From a virus: a stretch of 32,852 nucleotides of DNA. Location: positions 1 through 32,852 of the IMG/VR virus record IMGVR_UViG_3300030389_001893. The stretch is one strand, 5' to 3'. Each line of letters starts with the position of its first letter. Positions within the stretch are counted from its first letter, which is position 1. The notes beneath the pieces were generated by a model. That model ran no database searches and was not told where the DNA came from. It worked only from the letters and a program-made list of their open reading frames with translations. The position numbers and the translations under genes were made by a program. Positions 1-8,035 of this stretch are shown piece after piece.

Positions 1-92
1 AGGTTTCCAGAGAAACTAGAGAAATCGAAAGTGTTGATTCCAGACTTGTTAAGAATACCAGTTAAGTTTGCACCTGACCCGGATCCAGCCAT
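1..92. repeat. Left copy of 92-bp terminal direct repeat
   Basis: Bases 1-92 repeat 32761-32852 with a single difference (C at 78, A at 32838). The difference is silent: it changes a glycine codon from GGT to GGG in the capsid gene. The redundancy shows that the contig closes into a circle of about 32,760 bp. It is more likely an assembly overlap of a circularly permuted or circular genome than a physical terminal repeat, because it falls inside a conserved coding sequence. Confidence 0.9.
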
Positions 93-821
93 AATCTGGT
101 CGGTAAGTGTTAAGTTAACCATAGTTCTAAGTCTTGAATCTATGTAACCTTGAACTGTTGCCACGTCTGCAAGTAATTCTTCTGTTACAGGTAAGAATCC
201 ACCAATTTTTTTAATGTCTTCTGTTCTCTCTGTAAATGCTAATGCACTTTCACCAAGAGCAGAACCTTCAGCAGTTGCTGCCGCATTATTTGTAAATGTG
301 GTTTCTTCTAAGTACTTGTATTGATAAGAATCAGTTGTAATTGTGTCAATTAAGTCAAGAACATTTTGTGGATCTCTTTGTGCAGATTGTACGAGCAAAT
401 CTGATCGTGTTACTGCAGGCGGATATCCAGTTTCTGTAAGAGTTGTTTTAAACTCATATCTTGGATCAAACTTCAATTCAGAAGTGATACCTTTTTGTCC
501 CTCGTTCATAAAGGCGTTGTATGCTTTAGATTCCATTAAAGAATCGCCTAAACCTTTAGCCTCTTCTTTAGTTTCACCGTGTATGCTTTTAGATTCGACC
601 TTTTGGCTTTCCTCTACACCTTTTTCCATTGCCTCTTTTTCAGCTTGAAATTTTTTGGCAACTTTGATGTCTTCAACTAGTTCTGACATCCTCTCATTAC
701 GATTGGTCCATTCTTCGAGCTTTTGAGCGTCCATGTGCTTTGGGTCTACATCATTAAACTCTTTTAAAGTACCCTCTCTTAATTCAAGAAGTTCTTGTTC
801 CATATTTTTAATATCTGACAT
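1..821 (-). CDS. Major capsid protein, HK97 family (N-terminal 273 codons, cut by window edge)
   Basis: This is the first part of the HK97-fold capsid gene; it continues at 32852-32334. The ATG at 821 follows an AGGAAG ribosome-binding site and lies 15 bases after the protease stop. The frame runs to base 3 and is in register with the right-end fragment through the 92-bp overlap, giving a joined protein of about 415 residues. Residues 1 to about 100 are charged and helical (MSDIKNMEQELLELREG at the start), as expected for the scaffolding delta domain removed by the neighbouring protease. The body then begins, with a typical QSAQRDPQNVLDLIDT segment. Family assignment rests on this pattern and on the terminase-portal-protease-capsid gene order. 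Confidence 0.93.
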   Translation of the reverse strand, partial: MSDIKNMEQELLELREGTLKEFNDVDPKHMDAQKLEEWTNRNERMSELVEDIKVAKKFQAEKEAMEKGVEESQKVESKSIHGETKEEAKGLGDSLMESKAYNAFMNEGQKGITSELKFDPRYEFKTTLTETGYPPAVTRSDLLVQSAQRDPQNVLDLIDTITTDSYQYKYLEETTFTNNAAATAEGSALGESALAFTERTEDIKKIGGFLPVTEELLADVATVQGYIDSRLRTMVNLTLTDQIMAGSGSGANLTGILNKSGINTFDFSSFSGN

Positions 822-836
822 ATCTTCTTCCTGTTT

Positions 837-1649
837 CTAAATATCAACAGTTTCTGTCAATATTCGTATTGTTTCTTTAATAGTATCAGCAACTTCCACC
901 TCATTGTCCTCTTCCAATTCTTGTTGAGGGTTCGCAGTTTCTAACATTTGATCTATATCGTTATAGATGTCCTGTATTTCATCTGCTAATGAAGATAGAC
1001 TTTTATAAGCCTGTTCTGATAGCATTTTGTCTTTTTGCAGGCGTAAGGCAGTTAGCTCCTTTGCCCTTTGTGTTACTGAAACTAAGGCACTAAGGGCCTC
1101 TTCAATTTCTTCAGTAAATCTTTTTCCAGTATCTTCAGTTTCTTCTTCTTTTATTTCTATATCTTCTGTATCTTCTTTGACTGCTAATGTATAAGTTTCT
1201 TGATTAGCACCAACAAGAACAGGCGAAACTTCCCATACTCTTAAATCTTTTAAAAATCTAACATCTTGTGTTTCTAGTCCGTCTTTTTGAAAGCTGCCTT
1301 TTTCTGAATCAACAACTTCATAACCAAACGACCATTGTTGTAAATCGCCCATTGCTTTAACTGTGTTATAAGCCTCACGACCTCTTTCGGTGTCCATAAT
1401 AAATTCACCTTTGAAAGTTGCTTTGTCGTCATCTTGTACGATTTCGCCACGACCAATAACATCTTTCCAGTCATGACCCCATACCATAGCTACACCTTTT
1501 TCGCCAAAACCTGACTTTATAGAATTAGGTAAAACTACATCGCCGTCTGAATCAACAGTATTGAAAACTGAAAATACTGCCTCTACTTTACCCTCTACAT
1601 CAATATCGAGTATTGGGTTTATGTTTTTAAATTCTTTACTTTTACTCAT
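837..1649 (-). CDS. Prohead maturation protease, HK97/peptidase S78 family
   Basis: This 270-residue serine protease probably cleaves the capsid N-terminal arm during head maturation. The catalytic domain covers about residues 15-160. VWGHD supplies the predicted catalytic His59 and QQWSFGY the predicted Ser107, both in the family's usual contexts. The core ends with the characteristic VWEVSPVLVGAN strand. Residues 165-270 form an acidic, coiled-coil-like tail that may act as scaffold. The start overlaps the previous gene's stop by 4 bases and the capsid gene follows after 15 bases, the standard HK97 arrangement. A shorter antisense-independent frame inside it (1274-1474) is a shadow. Confidence 0.92.
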   Translation of the reverse strand: MSKSKEFKNINPILDIDVEGKVEAVFSVFNTVDSDGDVVLPNSIKSGFGEKGVAMVWGHDWKDVIGRGEIVQDDDKATFKGEFIMDTERGREAYNTVKAMGDLQQWSFGYEVVDSEKGSFQKDGLETQDVRFLKDLRVWEVSPVLVGANQETYTLAVKEDTEDIEIKEEETEDTGKRFTEEIEEALSALVSVTQRAKELTALRLQKDKMLSEQAYKSLSSLADEIQDIYNDIDQMLETANPQQELEEDNEVEVADTIKETIRILTETVDI

Positions 1650-3502
1650 AACACCTCATGATAGATTAAACTACACCTGCAGTTAATTATTTCGCCTGCA
1701 GGCGCACCACCAGAACTATCTGCTGGATATAACATATTATACCCACCTACGTTAAAAAATCCATTCTTTTGAACTCTTTGTCCGTCAGCTAATCTATGTG
1801 AATCTCTAACAACTCCGTCACGTTGTGCAACCCACTCTTTTTCTAATGTAAGTCCAGTTTGACTAACTGCTAAATCTTGTCCAAATTGTGATAAAGCCAA
1901 GCCCTCTGTTCTTGCTATTGTACTTGCTCTACCTAATCTTTTTTTACCTAATGAATCTGATATACCATTTGCAACATAATCTTCTAAATCTTTACCACGC
2001 AGACCTAAATTAGTTGCCTCTGTAATAGAGTTTCGTAAATCTCTGTTAACTCTGCTCTTTGTTGTTTCAGCTAAACCTGGTAATACTTGATCTAATCTTC
2101 TATTAACAAAGTCGATAGCTTGTCTGTTTCTTCTGAAGTCTTGTATTGGGATTTGTACACCACGTCTACCACGTAATGGATAAAAACCCTCTGTTATAAC
2201 TTCTTGTCTTGGTTTTCTTCTTCTTTGTCGTTCTATCTGTTCTAACTCTGAATCAGTAAACTTAAATTCTTCTGGTAATAATATCTCTATTTGATTAAAA
2301 CCAAAGTCAGTAGCCATAGAAATATACAAATCATACAAATCAGCAGACCACCTTTTTGTTTGATTATCGATCAGATTATTTAAAACTACTAAGTTACCAG
2401 TATTTAATAAACTATTTGTTTTTATAAATTCATTAATATATCTATCTTGGTCTTTTAGTAATTTGAAATACTCTATACCTAATGTTACGTCCCAATTACT
2501 AAGAAGATTGTCATAATTCTTCCATAGTATTTCTTTAACTTCTTCTGACTGAAAACGTTTTACTCTCTCTGATTTTTCTATTTGCTTAATTCTTGATTTT
2601 CTAATAATTAACTCGTAGGCACTATTTGCTTTTTCATCTCTAGCGTTCATACCTCTGACTAATTTATTTGCCCATGATTGACCTGCGTTACCACCCCATA
2701 AAGCCCATGCAATACGACCATTGCTAGGGTAACCGTCTTCACCCGGTCTATAACCCTCTGCTCTTTTATCTACTTCATGTCTAGGAAAGTATCTTGCAAT
2801 TTGTCTTACTTTTTCTGCACTAGCTTTTGAATTACTTAATAAATATCTTGCAGTACCACGACCAACTGAAGTTCCGCCTCTGTTATATTCTGCTACCCAG
2901 TCAAGAGCTTTGCGTGCCTCATCTTTTGCACCCTGTGGAATTGTAAAGTCTAAATCGTCATAAGGTCCTTTGTAACCTTTTTTACTACTAAGCGGGTGAT
3001 TTCTAGGAAGTAAATCTGTATCGAAAGCACTTCTAGGAAACTTACCAGTTCTTAATGCAGTTAAAAAAGCGTTAACTCTTGCATAAGCCCATTGGTCTGC
3101 ACTTCTTACATTGCCTCTTACAGATCCTGGATTATTTCTATAAGCACCTACACCTCTTCTAAATACTGCCTCAAGCATACGTAATGTTGCTCTATATCGT
3201 GGGTCTTTTTCATTATGTTCTTCTACTTTATCTCTAAGCACTCGCTCTACTCTTGCAGAAACAGTTTGTTTTTCTTCTCTAAAATCTTTTATAACTCTTA
3301 GCTTTGATACAGGTTGTGTAACAGTTCTGTCAGTTTGTTCATGTGTACCGTCTTCAAGAATTGCCCATACTCGCATGTTTGCAGTTTCTTCTTGTGAGTT
3401 TATAGATGTAATTATTCCATGTACTGTACTAGGTGGGTCAGGTGTTTTGTCAATAGACCAACTTACTGCGTCGCCTACCGATATTTCACTAAGTGTCGCC
3501 AT
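1646..3502 (-). CDS. Minor head protein: Tudor-like + DUF5824-like + MuF (gpF) C-terminal domain
   Basis: A 618-residue composite. Residues 3-72 (VGDAVSW, VHGIITSI) resemble the Hva1/Tudor small beta-barrel. About 100-175 (ending DTDLLPRNHPLSSKK) resembles DUF5824. About 215-290 carries a segment seen in phage head genes, with YFPRHEVDKRAEG and AWALWGGNAGQSWA. The last 110 residues (STIARTEG, RDGVVRDSHRLADG, NCRCSLIY) match the Mu gpF/SPP1 gp7 minor head domain, which is injected with or binds DNA at the portal. Its ATG overlaps the portal stop by 14 bases. The MuF assignment is firm; the two upstream domain names are from memory of family patterns and less sure. Many MuF proteins carry toxin cargo, but no toxin motif is recognised here. 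Confidence 0.85.
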   Translation of the reverse strand: MATLSEISVGDAVSWSIDKTPDPPSTVHGIITSINSQEETANMRVWAILEDGTHEQTDRTVTQPVSKLRVIKDFREEKQTVSARVERVLRDKVEEHNEKDPRYRATLRMLEAVFRRGVGAYRNNPGSVRGNVRSADQWAYARVNAFLTALRTGKFPRSAFDTDLLPRNHPLSSKKGYKGPYDDLDFTIPQGAKDEARKALDWVAEYNRGGTSVGRGTARYLLSNSKASAEKVRQIARYFPRHEVDKRAEGYRPGEDGYPSNGRIAWALWGGNAGQSWANKLVRGMNARDEKANSAYELIIRKSRIKQIEKSERVKRFQSEEVKEILWKNYDNLLSNWDVTLGIEYFKLLKDQDRYINEFIKTNSLLNTGNLVVLNNLIDNQTKRWSADLYDLYISMATDFGFNQIEILLPEEFKFTDSELEQIERQRRRKPRQEVITEGFYPLRGRRGVQIPIQDFRRNRQAIDFVNRRLDQVLPGLAETTKSRVNRDLRNSITEATNLGLRGKDLEDYVANGISDSLGKKRLGRASTIARTEGLALSQFGQDLAVSQTGLTLEKEWVAQRDGVVRDSHRLADGQRVQKNGFFNVGGYNMLYPADSSGGAPAGEIINCRCSLIYHEVL

Positions 3503-5174
3503 TTTGTTCTGCTAATCTTCTCTCATATTCTTCATGAGTTGAGCAGGGCATGTAAATTAAATTACCGTCTTCATCATGTGTATGTGTACCATTACAACCT
3601 AATTCCTCTGCTCTATCTTGCGCCTCTTCTATAGTTGTAAATTCATCTTTGCCTACTTCTTCTTTCATGTCTATATCTTCGTATTGAGATTCACCGAACA
3701 TGTGTATTTGTGCTAATCGAGCCTCTGCGAGTTTTCTTGTAGGATAGCAACCAAAACTTCTTGTACCCTCTTCGTTGTAAACGCAAAACTCACCGTCTTC
3801 TTGTTTAATAATTTTTGTTTCATCTATGACGTATGATGATTCTTCAAACTCATCATTAACGTCTTCTTGTGATTCTAACTGTTCTTCTTCTATTTTTGGC
3901 TCTACTGCATTTATTGTATTAGCCTCTGTTGGTATAACATTTGCAGGTACATAATAAATATCTTGTTCTTCTGTTGTATCTAAGCCAACTGCTTGTCTTG
4001 CCTCTGCAACTGAAATCCAACCACCTTTTACACCAACGTTTAATCTTTTGTATAAGTTTTCTTCGTCAGCTTGTAATGACCTTACGTTAGAAAAATCATA
4101 TTCAGCTTTTAAGATCGAGTTACTCTCGTAATCTTTTTGTAGTAATTGATACGTAAGCTCTGTACCAACCATACGCCACAAAGGAATTAATTTATTCTCT
4201 GTAAAGAACTCTCTTAACTGTTGAGCATTACTGTAGGTTGCTCTCTCTAATCCTGCACCAAGCCCCGCCAATATTGCAGGTACACCAAGAACTGCAGAAA
4301 CTCTCTCTTCAGGTATTCTTCGTAAAGTTCCAATATCTAACTCACTAGGGCTAAAAGACATTTTTTCTACTTGCATTGAGCCACTAAGTACTAATGGTTG
4401 CCCTCTCTTTGCGCCACCAACTTTTTGTTGATACGTTCTACTTATTTGGTCTGATTCATCTGCAGTAATACCAAAATCTTCTTTAGGGCTAATTATTACG
4501 CTTGGAACACCAGAGTTACTTAGCAATGCACTTGATAACTGACCTGCAGCCTCATCACCAAATATTTCTCTTAAAACTGTTTTTAGTGGCGAATAACCAC
4601 GTTTATGATTGGTTGGGTCTAAACCTAACCTAAAGTGTATGATGTCATCAGGCGATAATACTTCTTTACTATCTTCCATTTCATAAACATATTGAGTTAT
4701 TAATTCTGTATCTGTACCTTTTGGTGTTACTCGATCTGGTATCAAAGGGTATAATGCAGTAACTTGACCTACATTGTTTTTTTCTTTTAACAAGTAAGCG
4801 TTACCAAAAACATGCAGAGCATTAATGATATATGCTTGTACTACTTCACCACTCATAAATGGATTTGGTCTATCCATTAATATTGATAATGGGTGATTAT
4901 GTATAATTGTTTCTTCGCCGTCTTCTTGATAAGACTTAACAATTAAGTTAGCCTCTGAAAATGATGTACCTAATACTTGTAAACATGCGGTAACTGCACT
5001 ATTAGCCTGTCCGTTACCTAAATCTCTTAAATCAAAATTACCTGCGTAAGAGTTGTAACCTAGAACATAACTGCTAGGTGTTACTGGGTCTTCTCTAAAA
5101 AAATTTATTCCGTATCTTTTTTGCTCTGACGTATTACCAAATAATACTTCTCTGATTGATCTTCGTTCTGCCAA
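3489..5174 (-). CDS. Portal protein, HK97 family, with Cys/His C-terminal extension
   Basis: The portal forms the DNA entry ring at the head vertex. The core (about residues 50-400) has the family signatures HPLSILMDRPNPFMSG, NAYLLKEKN, DDIIHFRLG and GVPAILAG. The reading frame is open to a GTG at 5216, which lacks a spaced ribosome-binding site. The TTG at 5174 has GAAAGG six bases upstream, so it is preferred here. After the core come two small extra modules. One has FCVYNEEGTRSFGCY. The other ends with GCNGTHTHDEDG and YMPCSTHEEYERR, whose Cys and His spacing suggests a metal-binding knuckle; similar tails recur on marine phage head proteins. It overlaps the MuF gene by 14 bases. Confidence 0.93.
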   Translation of the reverse strand: MAERRSIREVLFGNTSEQKRYGINFFREDPVTPSSYVLGYNSYAGNFDLRDLGNGQANSAVTACLQVLGTSFSEANLIVKSYQEDGEETIIHNHPLSILMDRPNPFMSGEVVQAYIINALHVFGNAYLLKEKNNVGQVTALYPLIPDRVTPKGTDTELITQYVYEMEDSKEVLSPDDIIHFRLGLDPTNHKRGYSPLKTVLREIFGDEAAGQLSSALLSNSGVPSVIISPKEDFGITADESDQISRTYQQKVGGAKRGQPLVLSGSMQVEKMSFSPSELDIGTLRRIPEERVSAVLGVPAILAGLGAGLERATYSNAQQLREFFTENKLIPLWRMVGTELTYQLLQKDYESNSILKAEYDFSNVRSLQADEENLYKRLNVGVKGGWISVAEARQAVGLDTTEEQDIYYVPANVIPTEANTINAVEPKIEEEQLESQEDVNDEFEESSYVIDETKIIKQEDGEFCVYNEEGTRSFGCYPTRKLAEARLAQIHMFGESQYEDIDMKEEVGKDEFTTIEEAQDRAEELGCNGTHTHDEDGNLIYMPCSTHEEYERRLAEQNGDT

Positions 5175-5280
5175 AATTAACCTTTCATCATGGCCCTCGG
5201 CAAGATAGAAACGCACCTAAAAACTATCTTGCTTTGAGCCAAACTTACTCACCTACCATAATACATAAAAAAATACAAAT

Positions 5281-6549
5281 TTAGTAAGCTATATACCTAT
5301 TTTTATTTTTAATCTCTAATACACCATAGGCTAGTGCGTCAACCATATCATCATGTTCGCCGTCTGGAAATTGTAATAGTTCTCTTTTTAAATCATCATA
5401 GTCCATAATTGCTTGATTGAAAAACATTGATCCACCTTCCATAAATGCAGATAAAGGTAAAGCTCTGTTAACTTTGTCTTTGTCAGGCTTTAATTCTTTG
5501 ACTATCAAGCCCTCACGTCTTGCAATTTGAATTATTGATAACTGATACCCTGCACGTTCTATACCAACATACTGTAAGTCGTGTTCTTGTATCTTTTGTT
5601 TTATCTTAGGTATAATATCGGGTCCCTCTAGTCGTTGTCTTACTAAATCTAAAAGTATTAATTTATTGTTTGGTGTTTTACCTAAACACGCAATAACTGT
5701 ATAATCTGCAGTTTCTTTTGTAGATGTTGCTAGGTCAACTGTTGCGTATTTTGTTAAATCTTGGTCGTATACTGTTTCTTCACCAATTGTCCATTGTATG
5801 CGTTCTTCGTAATAGCCATTGTCGTTCATTACAGTAACAACATCTCTTTTTGCAGTTTTTATCCAATCTTCTTTAAAAATACCACCAGAGAACTCTACAA
5901 ACTTTGCCTCATACTCTTGTGAATATAAGTAACTTCCTATTTCTTCTTTAGCTATATCTAGTTCAGATTCAGGAACAAAGGGATTCGTATTTGTTGGTAA
6001 CTGCCACCTTTCCCAGTCAGCTAATCTATCTGCTTTATTGTATATATCTTCAAACCAGTTAAAGCCTTTTGGGGTACTTATAAACAATGCACCACCTTGA
6101 CGCTCTGTTAATGTAGGTCTAATTACTTCTGCCCACACATTAGGTTTCATAAAGGCGCACTCATCTAATACAACAAAGTCAAGTCCTGCACCTCTTAATC
6201 TATCGGGATTATCTGAAGATCGAATAGAAACCATACCACCAGTTGGTGTAATTATTGTCTTCTCTGATTCTTTTACAATAGTTCCATACTCAATACCAAT
6301 ATTTCTTAAATCTTTCCAACCCTCTAACGCCATTGCGTATGTTGGTGCAATCCACCAAGCACGACCACCTTTCCATGCTTTTTCTAAACATAACCAAACA
6401 CCAAGTCTTGTTTTACCCCACCTACGACCTGCAGATAGTACTTTAAAACGTGAGTTAGACTGTGCTACTTGTTTTTGACCGTCATGTAGCTCTGGTAATG
6501 TAATAACAAACTTTTTGTTATACCCTATGTCTTTGAGTTCTGTTTCCAT
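5281..6549 (-). CDS. terL: Terminase large subunit
   Basis: The packaging motor: ATPase plus nuclease. Walker A is AGRRWGKT (residues 40-47) and Walker B is VVLDE (126-130), followed by a coupling motif LFISTP. The RNase H-like nuclease supplies VDLATS (Asp272) and GEHDDMVDAL (Asp400, Asp401, Asp404). Its 422 residues are normal for the family. The start overlaps a tiny upstream frame by 25 bases, and the portal follows after a gap of about 100 bases. Whether packaging is headful or cos-type cannot be decided from the protein alone. Confidence 0.97.
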   Translation of the reverse strand: METELKDIGYNKKFVITLPELHDGQKQVAQSNSRFKVLSAGRRWGKTRLGVWLCLEKAWKGGRAWWIAPTYAMALEGWKDLRNIGIEYGTIVKESEKTIITPTGGMVSIRSSDNPDRLRGAGLDFVVLDECAFMKPNVWAEVIRPTLTERQGGALFISTPKGFNWFEDIYNKADRLADWERWQLPTNTNPFVPESELDIAKEEIGSYLYSQEYEAKFVEFSGGIFKEDWIKTAKRDVVTVMNDNGYYEERIQWTIGEETVYDQDLTKYATVDLATSTKETADYTVIACLGKTPNNKLILLDLVRQRLEGPDIIPKIKQKIQEHDLQYVGIERAGYQLSIIQIARREGLIVKELKPDKDKVNRALPLSAFMEGGSMFFNQAIMDYDDLKRELLQFPDGEHDDMVDALAYGVLEIKNKNRYIAY

Positions 6550-6635
6550 ACTTTTTCTTTTTTATAGTCGCTATTTTCGTGAATATTTAACTCATCATCT
6601 AAGTCATCTAGTAATATTTCATCAAACCAAGGCAT
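6525..6635 (-). CDS. Small acidic hypothetical protein (36 aa)
   Basis: The frame starts with ATG overlapping the previous stop as TAATG and overlaps the TerL start by 25 bases. The peptide begins MPWFDEILLDDLDDEL and ends in a basic stretch. It has no recognised domain. Support is positional only: the exact stop/start coupling on its upstream side and a fully packed operon. It could instead be a passive spacer that brings ribosomes to the TerL start. Confidence 0.45.
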   Translation of the reverse strand: MPWFDEILLDDLDDELNIHENSDYKKEKVWKQNSKT

Positions 6636-6715
6636 TATTCTTCTTCTTTTTCTGGTAACCATGAGATATGAACTCTATGACCGTCCACAATAACCCATGT
6701 TTCTTCCTCTTCCAT
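6635..6715 (-). CDS. Mini-ORF between terminase subunits (26 aa)
   Basis: A 26-codon frame beginning MEEEETWVIVDGHRV and ending LPEKEEE. Its ATG overlaps the small terminase stop (TAATG) and its own stop overlaps the next ATG in the same way, so it is tiled exactly into the gap. The middle is a short beta-hairpin-like hydrophobic stretch flanked by glutamates. No family is recognised. Confidence 0.4.
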   Translation of the reverse strand: MEEEETWVIVDGHRVHISWLPEKEEE

Positions 6716-7152
6716 TATTCTTCTTCAAAATCTTTAGGATCAATTACTATTTCATTTTCTCTATCTAGTTTTTTACCGTCAGCCCAGTTTAATTCTATCT
6801 CTACAGGAGCATTAGGGTCGCCCTGTAATTGTAGTTTTTCTTTACGACCAAACTTATCGGGGTATTTTCTCTCTAAAACCCATGCGTCAGCCTGCCAGTT
6901 ACCGTCTTTACCTGCTTGTTCAATTCTCGCCATGCGTCTTATTATTGCGGTACCCTCTGCTTGATTCACTTGTAACCAAAATGATTTATAAGGCTCAACG
7001 CCCTCTTCTGCTTTTTTACGCCATAATCTGAACGTTGATGAGTTAATACCTGCATAAGCACAAGCGTGTTCTGTGTACATACCTAATCTAATAGCCTCAA
7101 GAAGTCTATTGGTTAAGTCTTCATCTAATAATTTATAAGGTTTATTATTCAT
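6715..7152 (-). CDS. terS: Terminase small subunit
   Basis: This 145-residue DNA-recognition subunit of the packaging machine is the first gene of the late unit. An N-terminal HTH (about residues 12-50: LLEAIRLGMYTEHACAYAGI followed by STFRLWRKKAEEG) fits phage small terminases. A helical oligomerisation part (AEGTAIIRRMARIEQAGK; WQADAWVLERKYPDKFGRKE) and an acidic tail follow. It sits immediately upstream of TerL. A perfect TATAAT lies 8 bases before the ATG, so the mRNA probably has almost no leader. Confidence 0.88.
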   Translation of the reverse strand: MNNKPYKLLDEDLTNRLLEAIRLGMYTEHACAYAGINSSTFRLWRKKAEEGVEPYKSFWLQVNQAEGTAIIRRMARIEQAGKDGNWQADAWVLERKYPDKFGRKEKLQLQGDPNAPVEIELNWADGKKLDRENEIVIDPKDFEEE

Positions 7153-7160
7153 GCGTTTTA

Positions 7161-7166
7161 ATTATA
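7161..7166 (-). promoter_or_regulatory. Candidate -10 box of the late (packaging/structural) promoter
   Basis: A perfect TATAAT on the minus strand, 8 bases upstream of the small terminase ATG and just past the terminator T-run. A -35 at 17-bp spacing would fall inside the terminator hairpin and is poor (CATTAA). The promoter may therefore need a phage-encoded activator, or late transcription may come from read-through. Confidence 0.4.
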
Positions 7167-7173
7167 GTAACAA

Positions 7174-7198
7174 AAAACCCCTCTTAATGAGGGGTTTT
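7174..7198 (-). terminator. Strong intrinsic terminator between early and late units
   Basis: A 10-bp perfect stem (AAAACCCCTC / GAGGGGTTTT) with a 5-base loop. On the minus strand it is followed by a run of six T. It ends the DUF2958 transcript and insulates it from the late unit starting about 20 bases further on. The + strand also reads out with four T, so it could work both ways. Confidence 0.9.
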
Positions 7199-7218
7199 AA
7201 GTTCTATTTCAGTATTGA

Positions 7219-7518
7219 CTAAAAGTCTTTATGAAAGTTCCATACTTGGCTTACAGGCTCTGGTGTAAAGTATCGATCTCTTTCAACTTTTGTACCAAAT
7301 CGTCCAGTAACTGATTCAAGTTCATCTAGTGAAAAATAACCCATTTCTAATTCTAGTCCGTCAACAAGTCCAAAAAATGTTCTTGTTTGTGGGTCATACT
7401 CATAAGCGTACCAAGTCCAGTTGTCTAAAAAGAATTTAACTTGTAGTACTGGGTCTTCTTCGTGTGTGCCTAATTGTTTTACTAATTTTTTTTCTATGTC
7501 TTTTGTTAAAAGTTTCAT
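7219..7518 (-). CDS. DUF2958 family protein
   Basis: A 99-residue protein matching the DUF2958 pattern along its length: LLTKDIEKKL at the start, WTWYAYEYDP, FGLVDGLELEMGYFSLDEL, and ERDRYFTPEPV near the end. Members are common on plasmids and phages; no function is established. The ATG follows GAGAGG with good spacing. It forms a single-gene unit with its own palindrome-linked promoter upstream and terminators on both sides, which suggests early, separately controlled expression. Confidence 0.85.
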   Translation of the reverse strand: MKLLTKDIEKKLVKQLGTHEEDPVLQVKFFLDNWTWYAYEYDPQTRTFFGLVDGLELEMGYFSLDELESVTGRFGTKVERDRYFTPEPVSQVWNFHKDF

Positions 7519-7542
7519 TTATTTCCTCTCTCTTATATAAGA

Positions 7543-7581
7543 ATATTAGGCCATTTTCTAATTCTTTGTCAATCTAAGATT
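7543..7581 (-). promoter_or_regulatory. Promoter of DUF2958 gene with AATCTWAGATT palindrome
   Basis: The -35 box TTGACA (7567-7572) and -10 box TAATAT (7543-7548) are separated by 18 bp ending in GGCC. The 11-bp palindrome 7571-7581 overlaps the upstream edge of the -35 box. The same architecture recurs at 9454-9492 and 13699-13738, so this looks like a regulated promoter class. Confidence 0.75.
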
Positions 7582-7593
7582 AAAATAAAATAA

Positions 7594-7618
7594 CCCCCTA
7601 AAATTATAATTAAGGGGG
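7594..7618 (-). terminator. Intrinsic terminator after the small-gene string
   Basis: A 6-bp GC-rich stem (AGGGGG/CCCCCT, minus-strand reading with arms reversed) encloses an AT-rich loop. On the minus strand it is followed by TTATTTTATTTT. It ends the unit whose last gene is at 7673-8035 and lies just ahead of the DUF2958 promoter. Confidence 0.75.
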
Positions 7619-7625
7619 CTACATA

Positions 7626-7648
7626 CACACTAAGGGGTATTAAGTGTG
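7626..7648. repeat. Hairpin with CACACT/AGTGTG arms
   Basis: A 6-bp perfect inverted repeat with an 11-base loop, between the stop of the 7673 gene and the terminator at 7594-7618. Together they give two stacked hairpins in the 3' end of the transcript. It may protect the mRNA 3' end or form part of a small RNA; no open frame occupies it. Confidence 0.4.
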
Positions 7649-7672
7649 ATACTAATTTAATTATAGTACTTA

Positions 7673-8035
7673 TTAGAGACCAAAATTCTTTTTTAACTGT
7701 TTAATATACTCGTGGCGTTCTTCAGGTGTTTTATTATTCCAATCTTCGTTCTCTCGATCAGTAACTAGATCTTCTACTATTTGGTCAGAAAATACTAATT
7801 CTTCTGATACAACGCCTGTATTTAGCTTATACATATATAAATCGGACTTATGTTGACAACGTTCTAATTTACATTTTTCACCAATGTATCTTGTCTTTGC
7901 GTATTTTTCTTCGTGTTCTTTGTTAAGTTCACTAATACGATTTCTAGCCGATAAACCAGTTTCAGCTATAAGATCAAGTACACAATGCCACCTACCGTCA
8001 CTAAGAATCTGTTGAATCGTATCAGCGTAACTCAT
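7673..8035 (-). CDS. Small winged-HTH-like protein
   Basis: A 120-residue protein. The N-terminal part (SYADTIQQILSDGRWHCVLD, then ETGLSARNRISELNKE) reads like a winged helix-turn-helix: a starter helix, a recognition helix with SARNRISEL, and a wing with paired Cys (CKLERCQ). It could be a regulator of the phage's own promoters. The remainder is acidic and helical. Its ATG overlaps the previous stop by 4 bases. The function is inferred from fold pattern only. Confidence 0.6.
   Translation of the reverse strand: MSYADTIQQILSDGRWHCVLDLIAETGLSARNRISELNKEHEEKYAKTRYIGEKCKLERCQHKSDLYMYKLNTGVVSEELVFSDQIVEDLVTDRENEDWNNKTPEERHEYIKQLKKNFGL

Noticed and set aside
5175-5280. Small frame and GTG start upstream of the portal
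   Set aside because: An 11-codon frame ends immediately before the GTG at 5216, but neither has a spaced ribosome-binding site; the TTG at 5174 with GAAAGG fits better.
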